DNA of 64,000 nt from Anthostomella pinea (GCA_963556695.1 CAUWAG010000020.1:1178001-1242000), one strand, 5' to 3'. Positions 1 to 13,100 are shown, counted from the stretch's first letter. Numbers and translations are program-made. Notes: generated from the letters alone by a model not told the origin.

Positions 1-543
1 CGACGAGGTAAGCTCGATATCTCCTATATTCGTCTATCGGGCAGGTCATCTGGTTGCTCGTTCAAAGGTCGAGGTGGCGGAGCTGGCAATTGGGAAAGAC
101 TCCGGGCTGGGCTAGTCACGACACAATGGCAACGCGAAGCCGATGATACATACACAGGACGATACCTCGAGGGGCTCTGTTCCTCTTACGCCATTGCACA
201 GATTGCCCATATGCATTTCCCGTACCCAGCCAGACATACGACCAAGCTAACATCTCACTTCTCCCGCGCAGCCGACTTCGTACAGGAACTCTACCTTAAG
301 GAGCTCAAGGCCTACAAGCCGACCCCGATCAAGGACTCGGACAGCGTCGGCCAGGTCCAGACCTTCAGCGCACCCAAGGCCCCCAAGTCGCCCGAAGAGA
401 CCGACCTCGCCAACAGCCTGAAGGAGTACGAGAGCATGGCCGTCGAGGTCGAGGGCAACGAGGGCGCCACCCCAGGCTCGACACCCGCTGAAGTCTTGGA
501 TTGGCTGGTCGAGGAGGAAGAGGAGGAGACCGCGGCTCACTAA
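1..543 (+). CDS. ATP14: Mitochondrial F1Fo ATP synthase subunit h, 3' part
   Basis: This is the C-terminal part of subunit h (Atp14) of the mitochondrial F1Fo ATP synthase, a small peripheral-stalk protein on the matrix side. The window starts inside the gene: exon bases 1-7 end at a GTAAGC donor, and an intron runs from 8 to 271 with a GCTAAC branch site near 246 and a GCAG acceptor. The last exon is 272-543. Splicing gives Arg-Arg-Ala-Asp-Phe followed by VQELYLKELKAYKP, the conserved start of the mature protein. The tail is acidic (WLVEEEEEETAAH), as is usual in this family. The upstream exon(s) with the mitochondrial presequence lie outside the window. Recognition is from family knowledge; the joining of exons is inferred from splice signals and frame. 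Confidence 0.92.
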   Translation, partial: RRGKLDISYIRLSGRSSGCSFKGRGGGAGNWERLRAGLVTTQWQREADDTYTGRYLEGLCSSYAIAQIAHMHFPYPARHTTKLTSHFSRAADFVQELYLKELKAYKPTPIKDSDSVGQVQTFSAPKAPKSPEETDLANSLKEYESMAVEVEGNEGATPGSTPAEVLDWLVEEEEEETAAH

Positions 544-619
544 ACATTGGAAATGAGTGAAGTACAGATGCAATACCTGGCGATGATACGGTGAAGGAGG
601 GTCCACGATATGGGTAGAC

Positions 620-681
<62 letters not shown>

Positions 682-1909
682 GCAGAGGGGAGAGAGAAAG
701 TCCGCTATGGGGATAAGGCTATCGAACAAACATCGACCAACGAAATGCCTGTGTGGATGCTTGTCTGTGTACAAGGGGAGTAATCCGTGTATATTACGCC
801 TATGGTACTGCTGGTGCCGAACCAACAAAGATCCTGCATTCCGTCTTACTACACTATGGGAATATCCGCCTCTTTAGACTAAACCTGTTGGCGAGCTGGC
901 TCAGTGCCACATGCAACTCAACTCTTCATCACGATACAGCCACGTTGAAGGCATGAGCCTGGAAAGGAAGACAACTAGCTCATGTGGAGAGAGCTCCTCA
1001 CAAGTTAATCTGATGACGAATGACTGAAACAACGATTCCAGCTTTTCTTCTCATGCCATCTGAGATCATGATACAACAGCAAAACCTTCGCGTGGTACGC
1101 GAGAGTTCGGCATCTACACACCTAGGTAACCTTCACTGGGCCCTAGAAGAAGAGAAAGAAGCCTTAAGAGTCGACAAAGCTCCCCGACTCTCCTACTTGC
1201 CCATGAGCTCTCGTGCCCTTCGAGCAATATACAATCACTTGCGCAGCTAGCTAGAGTATCAGGCGAAGAGTTACGTTGGTTTTCAGATCTTGCCTCCTCG
1301 AATCGTATACTATCTACCTACAGATTATAACAGTCAAGGTTTGTGGGATAATGAGCACGAGCCCATCTAACACTAAAGGCCAGTGGATGATGGCCTTGTG
1401 CTGTGCTGATTCAGGATCAATGACTGTCTATCTCTGAGCCCTTGGCCCTGTCTACCTTACGTAGTTGTAAAACAGGGAACAAGAGTAAGTGGGTACTGAA
1501 CCTATACGCCCCTTTAGCCAAGTGAAGCAGAAAAGTTCGAGCCGCTGAACTGTGTACCAAACTAATAACCCACTAATAACGAAGACTGTACCTCGCAAGG
1601 AAAGGATCTAGTTCCATTGTCACCGCTCTCGGCCTCTCGGTGCTCTTTTCAACTACCTTCTTCCCTACTTGGTAAAGCCGCCTGGCGAGCTCTCTTCCGC
1701 CATCTTGATCTTGACGGTGGTGAGTGCGCTCGCGAAGAGCAGAAGGACTGAGGTTTTGTATATGTTGCATCTTGCAGACAAGTGTTTTCAGCTGCATAAA
1801 AGCCCTCGAATGAAGTTGTGACTCATCCTTGAACAGCGAAAGTGGAAGTCGCTGCATTCACAGCTCGCGACGTCATGAGGAGCCCAGGAGGAGTTGCATA
1901 GCACCCAAT
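544..1909. other. Intergenic region, ATP14 to HET pseudogene
   Basis: Apart from the AG microsatellite this stretch shows only short ORFs without recognisable domains. It must hold the 3' ends of two convergent genes: ATP14 on plus and the HET pseudogene on minus. Confidence 0.6.
622..680. repeat. (AG)n dinucleotide microsatellite
   Basis: About 29 uninterrupted AG units lie about 80 bp after the ATP14 stop codon, so probably in its 3' untranslated region or terminator. Reading it in antisense produces a meaningless Ser-Leu repeat ORF. Confidence 0.97.
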
Positions 1910-3773
1910 TCAAACGAGCACGATTTCCTGGAAGACACCGTCCCTGTTCGTTTCATTGCCGTTCCGGGCCAAGGCTGCTTCGCGGACGGCCTCGCCGTAC
2001 ATGATACCTAAGCAATTACAGTCAGCCTTGCTCACCAAATTGCCGCAACCTGGTCCCTTACCTTCGCAATAGGAGCAAACACGCACGAGCTGGTAAGCGT
2101 TGACACCCGCATGCGCCACAGGCCTCAAGATCACGGGCTGTGGGACCTTCGCAATCACTGCAACAATGTCGCCTGGCAAAGGGGAATGATATGGCACCGC
2201 ACCGAGTCCATGTTTCGCGGTCTCGAAGAGTCAGCGTCGCTGTATCCGGCCTACCACTTGGGTCGAAAGTTCGGACATCCATTGCGACGGTACATCTAGG
2301 TCGTCGGCATATAGCCAAGCATCGAGCATCGGCATCGCCGTGGCGTCGGTGGTGTCTGATACAGTTGTAGACAGCAATCTCCGCCAGAAAGTCTCTGATG
2401 GTCCTATGGCAGCATCCCAGAACCTGCGAATCATAGTTGGCTTTCTTTCAACCGACCCAGAAGAATCACAATGACTCCGCCACTGCCGAAGCATATCTCT
2501 CACTGTATCGTACCTCCAGTCAAAGCAAGATCCTGCCCAAGATATTGTGTCTATGAACGCCGCGTAAAGTGTCAACCGCCCTGGCTGATTGTAGACAAAC
2601 GACCTCTTTTGCGGCGGATAGAGGCCTCCGTCACAAGCCTTAGCCTCATTGGGCGAAAACCCCCAACGGCCGAAATGAGGCACCCATGACGGAGCCTTAA
2701 ACGCCTCTCGGTTCTGTAAGCCTGCCATCACAAGCGCAGCTGGCGAGTGCAAGTGCTTAAAAAAGCCTACAGTTCCCTTTTCATAGACTTCTGCTAGACC
2801 TGCGCTATAGTCTGGGATGAGACCGAGATTCGACGGAAAGAGGCCAATGATCCCATAAATCCGGTCGCGCTGATCCGAGGTCTGACGTCTTGAGACTGAA
2901 GCCAGCCATCTTATAATCGTAGCTGCATCGCTTCCGGCAATCCTGTGACGCTCCTGTTCGATGTGGTAGGCTTCGATCATGGTGTATGAGAGGACGCGGA
3001 TTGCTTGCAGACTTGCGATGGAGAAATCATTCAGTGAGGGGCAGTGTCGAAATAAATCATGGTTGACAACAGCCCTGTTCAAGATCGATCTCAGTCCTTT
3101 CCTTATATGCCATAATGCGATACTGGCAGGGCCGCAATAGGCATGAGCTATGGGTGCCAGACCAATTTCTTGCACGACCCACAGTCGATACCACCATGGG
3201 GACCGGAGGACACTTTCAAGAGCCCGCAGTTTGGTCCCGGGATCACAGACTGCTGCCACCATATCGTCCTTATGCGTCCGCGCGACGCTACCTCGAAGGT
3301 GGTCGGTACACCCATCGCGGAAGATCTGGAACAGTTCCTCGACACCCGAGATAGCTTCGCCCAGCCAAACTACAACACAGCTCGCTAAGCTGTAGATCTG
3401 CTTCATGAGCGTGACCTGGTAACTCCGCTCCGCTTTATCGGCTTGGTTAATGCATATCGCATCCGCCCACAGATATAGCTCGAAGTCTTCGTGCTCACGG
3501 AAAATCGCAAGAGCCTCGTGAAGATTCTTTGTGATGCTGAGTGGTAGACCGTTTATCGTGATATCGACAGTGTCGTCTGGATTTGCCCCAAGCGTACGAA
3601 ATGGCTTCATATTGTATTCTCGAGCCTAGAGCGCTGATGTGCGTGGTGAACATAGAGCATCTTATCCGTGAGTCGGGAGTTTCTCCGTTGCGTAGCGGCA
3701 ATAGCTTGAGAAGCCGGATCTGCAACGGCATCAGAGGCTTGTAAAGGGCCACTTGCGGTCTCCGTCGAGGCAT
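1910..3773 (-). pseudogene. HET-domain (heterokaryon incompatibility) gene, broken by a frameshift and an in-frame TGA
   Basis: The translation follows a fungal HET-domain protein from end to end but is interrupted twice. The N-terminal part from the ATG at 3773 carries YKPLMPLQIRLLKLLPL and the signature IQYEAISYAWG. It then has to change frame at 3581-3590 (a run read as GGGGCAAAT on the minus strand) to continue as NPDDTVDITINGLPLSITKN and then LWADAICINQAD, VVWLGEA and the PWWYRLWVVQE motif. The long second frame ends at a TGA (2231-2233), yet the same frame continues beyond it with LFETAKHGLGAVPY, PGDIVAVI and VILRPV, the usual HET C-terminal block. A 54-bp intron (2008-2061) then leads to GIMYGEAV and the stop at 1910. 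HET proteins trigger incompatibility cell death in fungi. Two independent lesions suggest a true pseudogene, although one could be a sequence error. Confidence 0.85.
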
Positions 3774-4892
3774 GGTTGATGCTGCTCTTCCGTTGTGATC
3801 ATGTCGAGATCCTGACCACGGACGATCGACGTTCCACGCGCTGCTCTTCTCCGGGCAGCTTCACGCCTCAGAATAGGTCGAGAAATGTTTGCATCTGCTT
3901 TGTCTCGCACCTGTTGCTAGGTAAGAGGGAGGCTGAGTATCTAGGCATGGCCGATGAGCCCCCCAAGGCAGATTGAATGGCGGCAAGGCTGGAATTGGTC
4001 AGACCACCGCGGCAGAGCACACCCGCAGCCTGCTTACCGCCGCAAACAGATTCTAGGCAATGAATGTCCGTCTCAAACCTAAGAAGTTAATACCACATGG
4101 ATTACACCCGCCGAGGACCACCGTCTCACGGATATCACGTCACATGCGGTGTCACAGACAGCACGATTGCATTTGCTTCAGTTTGTAATTCTCATTCATC
4201 TACCTGACCCTTATTACCAGTAGAAGTGCGTATGCGAATAGTTAGTAGCTGATGTGAGGAATCCCATCTGCGTGCGGCGTATTATCACGACAGACAAGGA
4301 TCCAAACTTCGCTGCTGACCCAATTCAGGAACTGGGATAGACCGAATGGAGTATTCCGATACGGCGACAATTGTTCACCTCTCCAACGCTGATGTTACAG
4401 CATCAGCCCCGTGTATCAAGACCTGTCGAAGTCACAGGACGTGAATGTGGTGTGCGTAGCCTCTTCCGGCGGCGTCGCAAATAAGCAAAGCAAAGACGTT
4501 CATACCGCCTTCTTGCGAGCTGATGATAGGATCATGTCAGTTCCAAGCGCCCGCGTTGTGGATTCCCCCAAGACGGCAATAGGCAGAAGGGACCTCGCAA
4601 CCGGTGGTGTGTTGGAGCTTCCAGAACGCTTCTCGGTTATGATATAGTATGTGGCTCGAATAGCCATCTGCAATGTATGTATGTGCCAGGATCAGCAACA
4701 GCCGAACGCCCCTTCTGCCGGCCAGCTGCAATGCTCCGCCAGCCATTGCGCATGCAAATAAACTACCACCCTATGCAATGATGCCATCTGGATACAATTT
4801 CCTTGCGAAAATGGGAAATGATCTTAATGCTGCGGTGCGAGTATGCAAAATGATTACTCGCTCCTATGCTCAAACAAAGAGACGAGGCCACG
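3774..4892. other. Intergenic region with no recognisable gene
   Basis: This lies between the 5' end of the HET pseudogene and the 3' end of sch9. It contains only short ORFs without recognisable domains, and presumably the old HET promoter and the sch9 3' untranslated region. Confidence 0.6.
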
Positions 4893-7668
4893 TCACATGT
4901 CAAATTGCTGGAATGGCTCTCCGCCAGGCTGGCCTTGTCCACCTGTCTCGACGATGCCACTCATCCGGTTTGCCCTTCGGAGGTCGAGATCTTCGAGATC
5001 GTCCCAGTCGTTATCTCGGCGCTCTGCGTCACTCATGTCGTCGTCGTCGTATCGTCCTCTCATGTGCTCGTCCAACGAATTCTCGTCCACGAATGTAAAT
5101 CCCTTAAAATTTGCTTGCGTGGTAGGCGATAACGGTGTTGATGACGCACCGAAGCCGGTGGCCAACTGCTGAGCCCGCTCGTTCAACGACCCGTTAGTGT
5201 TCAGAGCGTTCGTGAATTCAGGGTCAAAGTATGACACGTCCGTCTCCGACTTCAACTTCGGCTTGAATGGCGGTGTGATGAGCTTCTTGGACAGAATGTC
5301 CCAGTTGACATCGGCGAAGAATGGGTGACGTTTCAGCTCCTCTGCGTCTTCGACGGCGCCCAGACGATGCTTTGGGTTTCGGTTCAACAATCCCTTCACG
5401 AAATTCCTACCTTCCTGAGAGAGTGTATCCCGGGGAAACCGAACCTTGCCAAAAGCAATGTTCTTATACATCTGCTGCGTATCTTCGGCGTAGAAAGGGC
5501 TCCAGCCACAACACATCTCGAACACGAGCACGCCGAGCGACCAGAAATCAACCATCTTGGTATAGCCAGACTCGTCCAGGAGCACCTCCGGAGCTAGGTA
5601 CTCTGTTGTGCCGCAAAACGTATTGGTCGTGTCGTTCTTGGTCAGGTTGGCCTTGGATAACCCGAAATCGCACAAGGCTATGTGGCCGTTGGCGTCAAGA
5701 AGGATATTCTCGGGTTTCAGATCGCGGTAAACGATGTCGTTGTGGTGGAGATGCTGGATGGCCAGAATGAGCTCAGCGATGTAGAACTTGGCTCGCTTCT
5801 CGTCGAACCGTCCCTCTTTCTGCAGGTGCCAGAAGAGTTCGCCGCCAGACATGTAGTCCGTGATCAAAAAGAGATCACTTGCCGTCTGGAACGAGAACTT
5901 CAGGCCGACAATGAACGCCGAGTCTGACATGGCTGTCCGTACGAGGATGTTTCGTTCTCCGACCGTGTGTGCCACCTCTTTCTTCTGCACGATGACTTTC
6001 TTGGACAGAACCTTCATGGCATATATTCGACCAGAATCCTTCTTCCTCACTTGATAGACCTGACCAAAGGTACCTTTGCCAATCAATCGTAGTATCTGGA
6101 AGTCATCCGGGCCGAAATGTCTCTTTTCTCCCTTCTGGTAGTATGCCTCAACAAATATTTCGCCTGTGGGCTCCTTCTCAATCGTCGTATCGGCATTGCC
6201 CTTTAATCCGAACCAGCCTCGTACGGGTTCGTCTTTGCCGGGGACAGCTGCTTGGAAATTGACGTGGCCTAGGAGCTCTTCGCCCGCCGCACTGTGATCG
6301 TATACTGAGATGCCGACCAACATATCTGACTCAACGACGTCACTAGCTCTGTTAGTTCGAATGCCAACCACAGATCACAGTTTTGACCAATGGTACTTAC
6401 AAGACTGCCTCCGCATCCCACTTCGGGGCCGTGAACGATCTTCGAGGGCGGTTGCGAAAGGTATTGTACTCTGAGGTGCTGGTATTACTGCTTTGGCGAC
6501 TCCGCATGGGTATCGCCATTGGACGACCCGAGTCACTATCCTGGCGTGATATGGGTACCCCACCCATGTGGGCAGATGTCGGAAGCGACACTTCCTCTTC
6601 ATCCTCGAAAGTTCGTGGTCCAGCCGAAATCAGCTCACTTCTCTGGAACACGGCAACAACGTAAGGATCGCGACTCCTTCGGAGCCCTCTCGCCTCCAGA
6701 ATCTTGATTGTGAGCTTTCCCTTCTGTGATGGTGCGCTAGTACTGCCTTGGGAAGAAGCCGGGGTTCCTCTACCGCTTGTTTCTTCGTCCGCGCCGCCAT
6801 CTCCGCTCGTTTTCGACGACGATCTCGTTTCGGCCTGAGATGGCTTGGCTGTCGAGAGGGCTCGTGTTGGGGTTGGAGGACCGCTCTTTTCAGTACCAGT
6901 ATCTGTTAGCTGCTTGAGCAGATCAATTGAAGCAGACTTGCAAGAGAGACTAGCAGAATCGCCTTGTAGAAGGGGAAGAAGGTCCGAAGGAGAGCGTGAG
7001 CTTGATGACAGTGCACGGCCACTGGGTTTGGAGAGATCCCTCGCATGAACGCTATTCGTAGTAACGAGGCTCGTGAGAGGGGAGGCTAGAGTGGCTCTCC
7101 GAACCTTCATGGGCGGGGGAGTCGGTTTGCTCGTCCCAGTCATGTCTAGCGAGGGCCGCTGCGAGCATGCACCAGCAGTGCCCGGTACCGAATCACCACT
7201 CGCATCGCTCGAATCGACTCCTCTTACGGATGGTTCTTTCGAGCAAGGAGGTGTGGGGTAGGGATTGATTTCTGGGGCCTTCTCTTGATCAGACTGCACT
7301 TTTTCCGAGGGTTCCACTCTCTCATGAGGTAGGAGAGGCGAAACCTCGGGCGTGGAGTCCTTGTCTGGGCTCAGGCCTGGGGTAGGAAATTGCTGTGGAA
7401 GTGCTCCTGTCTCCTTCTCTTCCTGAGGCGAGATAGAAAGTGACTTCTCAGTGTCCGGTGCTCGGGTTGAAGAGGTAGAACGACACAACAACGCTGAAGA
7501 GGTGGAACGAACCTGGCCAAAGTAGCTCATGATACCAGGCAGTCGTTTGTCCTTGAGGTCGGGCTGAGGTGTGGCGATGCCGGATTGCGGGCTCTCATAG
7601 CCTAACTGACCGGTAGATCCATCTTCCTCTGCCGGCGAAGTCCTGCTTGGTTTGTTAATGTCGGCCAT
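4893..7668 (-). CDS. sch9: AGC-family serine/threonine protein kinase Sch9 (S6 kinase-like)
   Basis: Two exons (7668-6401 and 6342-4893) flank a 58-bp intron with a GTAAGT donor, CTAAC branch and TAG acceptor; splicing gives about 905 residues. The first ~310 residues are Ser/Thr/Pro-rich. A C2-like domain follows (KGKLTIKILEARGLRRSRDPYVVAVF) and continues across the intron. The kinase domain lies at roughly residues 505-765: glycine loop GKGTFGQVY, the YRDLKPEN catalytic loop (Tyr for the usual His), CDFGLSK, and activation segment FCGTTEYLAPE with the phosphorylated Thr. The C-terminal extension has a turn motif (TPLSP) and hydrophobic motif FKGFTFVDE. This C2-plus-AGC layout is that of Sch9, the TORC1 effector for growth, nutrient sensing and stress in fungi. 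The gene is complete and looks functional. Confidence 0.96.
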
Positions 7669-8749
7669 CGTGAGGTTGTGAGCGAAAGGTCAAGTGATGA
7701 ATAGAGTGTGATAGGAAGATAATTGAACAAGAGGGAAAGTATCAACATGTGAAGAAGGCATATGTCATGGTTCGACTGCGAACGAAGTCTCAAGGATTCG
7801 TGGGGATGGTTCTTGAAAATTGGCATTTCAAAGACAATTCCAGATTGCCGCGCGCGAGTGAGATCAAGCTGCCGATGACATTTGCGACCAAAGAAACACT
7901 GCGAGCTGCAATGCGCGGGAGGTAAGGTAAGATAGGTTGTGACGAGGTATTAGGCGAGAAAACAGGGACAAAAATTTCACGAGTTATCCTCGTCGAGACC
8001 CATGCTCGCCTCAGGGCGGGCGCCATCCATGACACTCGCCATGTGGGAGAGGGGAGTGCAAGTGGGGGCGACGGGCGTTGGAGATGGGAGCTCGATTGTC
8101 GTGGAAGGAGGAAGGAGGGGTGACCGTAGCGCAGACCCAGTACATTGGGCTGCTCTTCGGACCGTCGTCTGGCGAGTCAGGCCTCAACCGAACCCGGACG
8201 CTCGATAGGGACCAGAGATAGGCAAGCCCGAGCTGGACCACTGGCCACTGGAAGGAACACTGGAACCCTGGACCGCTGGACCCCGCGTCGCATCCCAAGC
8301 CGGTGCTCAACGGAGCACTGCCCAGCGAAGTATTGATGCGCTGATGTGTTGGACTGTTGGTGCGCCGATGAGCGCCAACACCGGTGGTAAAGGTGTAAGC
8401 TAGGCGGTGGCGGTAGCTGAGTGGTAGTGAAACGCAGGTGAACCCGAAGTGAGCCGGTTATGTTACTGCTGGCTGTTGAGACGACGGCCGTTGTGGGAGT
8501 AGCGGCAGTGGCAGCGGCAGTGGCTGGCTGGAAGTCATGACGACGGTGGTGGTGGATGAATGGAATACGGCTGACTGCGGCCGTCGTGGTTCTTGCTCTG
8601 GCTGACTCGGGGCGACGAGCCTCATCCGGCGGTGCTCTGACTTGTGACACCATGTGTAGGGGTCTGTGGTCTGTGGCTGTCTGTGTCGATAGGTAGATCC
8701 ACTGCAGGCTGGCTGGGTAATGGATCCAAGTACCTTGCGCATGGTCCAA

Positions 8750-8804
8750 TGGTGGCATGGTGGGCGTGGTGGGCATGGTGGGCATGGTGGGCATGGTGGC
8801 ATGG
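8750..8804. repeat. Minisatellite, about 6 units of a 9-bp TGGGCATGG motif
   Basis: The unit TGGGCATGG is repeated in tandem with small variations (one TGGGCGTGG, and shortened units at both ends). It sits about 1.1 kb upstream of the sch9 start codon. All six frames of it give simple repeats such as Trp-Ala or Met-Pro-Thr. Confidence 0.9.
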
Positions 8805-10132
8805 TCCCATCAAATACCCCTCGCCACGGCGGCCCACGACTCAAGCTGGGGGGCAGGTGGGCAGGTGGGCTGTAGGCTGGGCTGGGCTGGGCCATCCCAT
8901 GTCCAGCGGCCAAGTTCCCAACTGGGCCGCTAGCTGCTAAGGGTCCAACTCTGGACAACCGAAGGCGAATAACGGCTGAAGGGGAACGGGCAAGAAAAGT
9001 AATAAGAACTGCGATGCTACTTGTCACATGCGCGTCGAGAGTGTGGAAGGGCAAGGCAAGGCAAGACGCGCGCACTGGGGCTTGGGAGGGCGAACGGGCT
9101 GTGTTGTGTGTGCGACTGGGATTGGGAACAGGACTGGACGGATTGAACTCACTTTGACATCATCGCCTGCGTCGCCCGCCGAAGCAGGTCAAAACCACCC
9201 TCCGAAGCTGACATTTTGGATCACGCCGTGAACAACAAAATGATGTCAGCCACTGTCGTGATCCTGCTGCTCGCTCGTGCAGGTCGCGGGGCGCGTGCCA
9301 GAGTAGAGTTTGCACGAAGGACTCCTCGTTATCGTTTCGTTACTCGGGTCCGGCTGCGCTTTCGCGTGGTTGATCGACGCAGTAGAAGTTAAGGCAGGTT
9401 GAGAACTTGAGGTGTGTACCTCTAGGTCGGAGTAGGTATGAGGTCGGGTGGGTAGGTAGTTGAGGGGTGCGCAGGTGGTGGTCGTAAGGTGAGCTGATCG
9501 GATTTGTTTGGAGGAGAAGATCAGATGTGCGCATGGGGGACAACTGAAGAGAGTGGCCAATAATTATTGGAGGTTGCAGGTACTCGTCCGTCTACCTCCG
9601 GTAGTAGTAGTAGATGTGGTGCGCGGGTGCGGGTGTTGAGTGGTGCATCCTCCAGCTCGCAGGTGGTGAGGGGAAGAGGAACGGGCTCGAAGTTGATGAA
9701 TCTCAAATGTCGAACGTCGAATGTCCCACTTGTGCAGCGGTCGTCTATGTTGTCTGCTTCTTCCGACTGTATGTACCAAACGGAGTGAGAAGGCGGCGGT
9801 CGGGTCGCTTGCAAGCTTGTATGTACTTGAAATCCGATGGGACCGACAGATGGGCAAAAGGCAAAAGGCAAAAGGCAAAGGGAGGCGTTGCTTGATGAGA
9901 ATCCGGTGCAGATGCAGATGCAGATTGATTGAGCTGATGATGATGGAGGCTGTTATGCTGTTATGGGGATGCCGCCGCCTCGACGTGCACACATCAAGGG
10001 TGAATCCGGGTGCTGCGCTCACTGCCCAGGTGCTGAGACTCAATGTTGGTGAAAAGGCCCGGGTGTGCCTAGCATGTGCAGGTGTAGCGGGTGTAGCGCA
10101 CGAATCTATTCCGGAGCGGGCTGGCGTACCTA

Positions 10133-10190
10133 GGTAGGGGCCGTAGGGGTTGTAGGGGTTGTAGGGGTCGTCTCTAGGGGTCGCAGAGGG
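10133..10190. repeat. G-rich tandem repeat, TGTAGGGGT-like 9-mers
   Basis: Imperfect tandem copies of a 9-mer of the form GTAGGGGTT/C occur in a G-rich stretch, with four GGGG runs within about 60 bases. This pattern could form a G-quadruplex. It is not the fungal telomere repeat TTAGGG. Confidence 0.75.
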
Positions 10191-13100
10191 GCAGTAGTAG
10201 GGGGGCTGCGCGCCGCTCTAGTCGTTCTAGGGGCGGAACCACTTCAGCTTCAACGACCAGTGAGGAGAGAGGCTTTGCTTTGCTTCAAGTTCGTTTGCTC
10301 GTTCCGCTCGTTTACTCGCTGACGAATCAGCCGACTCTGGCGAGGTTCCCGCCTTTTCCTCTCCAACCGCCCTCAGCGTTCAGGGTCCAAACCCGCGATA
10401 CCGAAATCAGCCGAAGGAGAACAAACTCCTGATAACCGGGTCCTCTGCTCGACGTCCGTCCGTCCGTTTCGTTCGTCCTTGTCGGCAGTCGGTTGCTTCT
10501 TATCCAGGGATACCTGAAAAGGCAGGAGACTGGTCGTGGGGTGTGCGTGTTGGTCACTGCGAGCTCTCGATCCGCCAAGGTACCGGTAGCTCCGACACTC
10601 GCTGCTTTTCCTCACCGAATGTCTGACTTGCTTGAAGGATCGAGTTAAAGGTGGATTCTGGGATATAAAGCATGACAATGGTTGCAGACTTGCAGTGCCA
10701 GGGAGAGGTGTGTGTAGTACCTTAGTATGCAGTAAGGTATTAGGGATGGGACTAGCTGAGTTGGACAACTTGGTAGTCAGGTATCGATTCCGAATGAGAT
10801 AACAATAAGTGGGCAGCGTAACAATGGGCCGAATTTTAGCTTGTCTGTTCAAGTGTTTATTTATTATTACCTTATTGTGTGGTCGTGGAAGTCCGGGATA
10901 ACATCGCGATAACCCGTAGATCTGCAAATGTTGGGTCAATACTCCATGTCGGTACGTGGTGGGCGTGTGGAGAATCACCTTGACTGCTTGATAGAGACTT
11001 TTTGCTCACGAACCACATGCATGCGCCAAAACGCCAAAAGGAAGAGGGAGATTCATACGCCAAGTTTGATGATCGACCACCCTACGTTGGGTGAGACAGG
11101 CTAGTAGATGGCGTTCACAAAACCCTGGAACAAGATGATTTGATATATATATCCAAGGCATATATCTATCTATCTACATGTAGTGGACGAGCCGCCATAT
11201 TAGCCCGGTAATTAGAGGTATGACCTCAGACCTGGCTGAGTGCGGCCGTGGGATCCGAGAGGATTCAATACTGCCTACTAATAAGGACCGACGGCGGAAG
11301 GGGCCAGAGCTTATTGTTACTTCAGGTCGATATGGTTTTACGAACTCGTGTTGGATCCGAGCACGGGTCGATAGGCCATCAATGATTCGAATGAAGGTCG
11401 CCCAGCACCTATCAATGATCATCGTCAACGGTCTATCTAGACTATCTCGCTTGGATACAATTAGTTATCCAGCTACCCGTTGAACGAGACTCCCATACAT
11501 CACCTGGTCTAGAACTAGCCGAGAGGATGAGACGGTGAACGTTCTCGGGGCCTCGCCAATGCGGTGAGTAAGCAGTGCAGTTCTCGCTGTCATTGGCCTA
11601 TGTCTAACCTATAAGTCGTCAGCTTGTGCGACCAAACATGCGACGAGATCTTGTCAGCCTTCAGGTCGACTTTGATCGAGGGAATGTCGGCTCCAATTAT
11701 TTTCATCAAGCGCATGCTAGTATTACTATTTCGGCAGATGCGCACCACGCCGTTACCGATCGGCGTGATAAGTTGCTTCCTAGCCTGATTGCCCATCTTG
11801 CCAGATAACACCGCTATTGAAACCTGTACGGCGTTGGCGTTATATGCCGACAATAGAAGCCGTCATTTCCATGTTGCATTTGCTGACGAAATATCGGCTG
11901 AGCCCGGACATGCGTACAGCGATGTACGATGTTGCAACTTGTTGGTGACGAGGTATGACATGATGCACCGAACCACTTGCACATGTTTATTGCTCCCTCC
12001 CTCCAACCCCGGCGGCACCAGTGGACAGGATACGGAAATAGGACGGCATCGTGCCGCCCTCCATCTTCCCCTTTCGGCGCTCGTGCATCGCCCAGGACCA
12101 TTTGCGGCCGGAAGAAGAGTTTACCTATAAAAAGCCACGCAGCTGTGTAAAGTGCGAGTGAACCCAAAACGTCAAGCTGACAATACCACCACCCGCCGCA
12201 AAGAGACCAACAAGCTGCACGTGCAAGTCGTGCGACCTCCAGCTGCCCCCAACGGAGGCAATGACCGCTTGATACCACCCACCCGTCCGAACTCTCCACC
12301 GCCTTTCCGGCCCCGGCATCTCTCATCTTTTGAGGAGGTTTATTTAAGGGTGGGAGTACAACAGCGGACGAACGGGGCATTCCATCGCGAGTGTTAATTC
12401 AATGCGAACCCGGACTTGTGGATGCCAAGTCATGCATTGGTCGGATCGGGCATTGCACATACTTATACTACAAAGATGATAGTAGTCCAAGACAGCAGTG
12501 CCTCGCATCCTTCCACGCGTCTCCGTATTCGATGTGGTGGGAGCACGACATATATACATTTGCCACCTGGTGATACCGGGCCTATTACTTGCAGGATCCG
12601 TCTCGTCTCTTCTCTGCCTTCATGTTCTTCCCGGCACTCCATCTGCGCATAATCAGAGTAAGTCTTACACGCAGACCGCCCGGGCATTTCCAACACCAGT
12701 CCATAAGGCACGGTAGATATCCAATGCGGATAGTATAGTGCGACTCAACGCGCGATGGACGGATCGATGCTCCTGATGAGCGGTATGGCAGACCAACCTA
12801 TCAACAACCGTCGTATCGCTACGCGGTTCAGCCTCTTCGGGAATACGTGCCAACCAACCCGAGTGGCAAGTATACCAGTACGTACTTAGTCTTACACACC
12901 TGCAAATAGACACCCTTGTCGCCATGTGGTGGTGACACACGGCCGGCGCCCGCTCTGGGGGTTTGCCCTTTGCCCGCCAAGCCCTCCCGCTGCAGATATA
13001 CCACCCCCTACATCCGTTACTACACCCTCATAACTTATCAGGTAGCACACATCTTCCCTCTCCAATATCCATTCAGCTCGCCTCGCCTCGCCTCGCCTGT

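Noticed and set aside
247..828. 193-codon minus ORF opposite ATP14
   Set aside because: It is the antisense of the ATP14 exon plus the AG microsatellite, giving a Ser-Leu repeat; no domain.
2005..2061. HET C-terminal extension read through 2008-2061
   Set aside because: This 54-bp stretch has a GTAAGG donor, a TGACTGTAAT branch-like region and a TTAG acceptor, and removing it restores the family motif, so it is an intron.
8177..9075. Two 205-codon minus ORFs upstream of sch9
   Set aside because: They overlap in different frames, consist of Met-Pro-Thr, Pro and Ser/Thr low complexity from the 9-bp minisatellite and CT-rich DNA, and match no family.
11814..12380. 188-codon minus ORF
   Set aside because: Trp/Cys-rich with no recognisable motif, and no splice or neighbour support; chance ORF is more likely.
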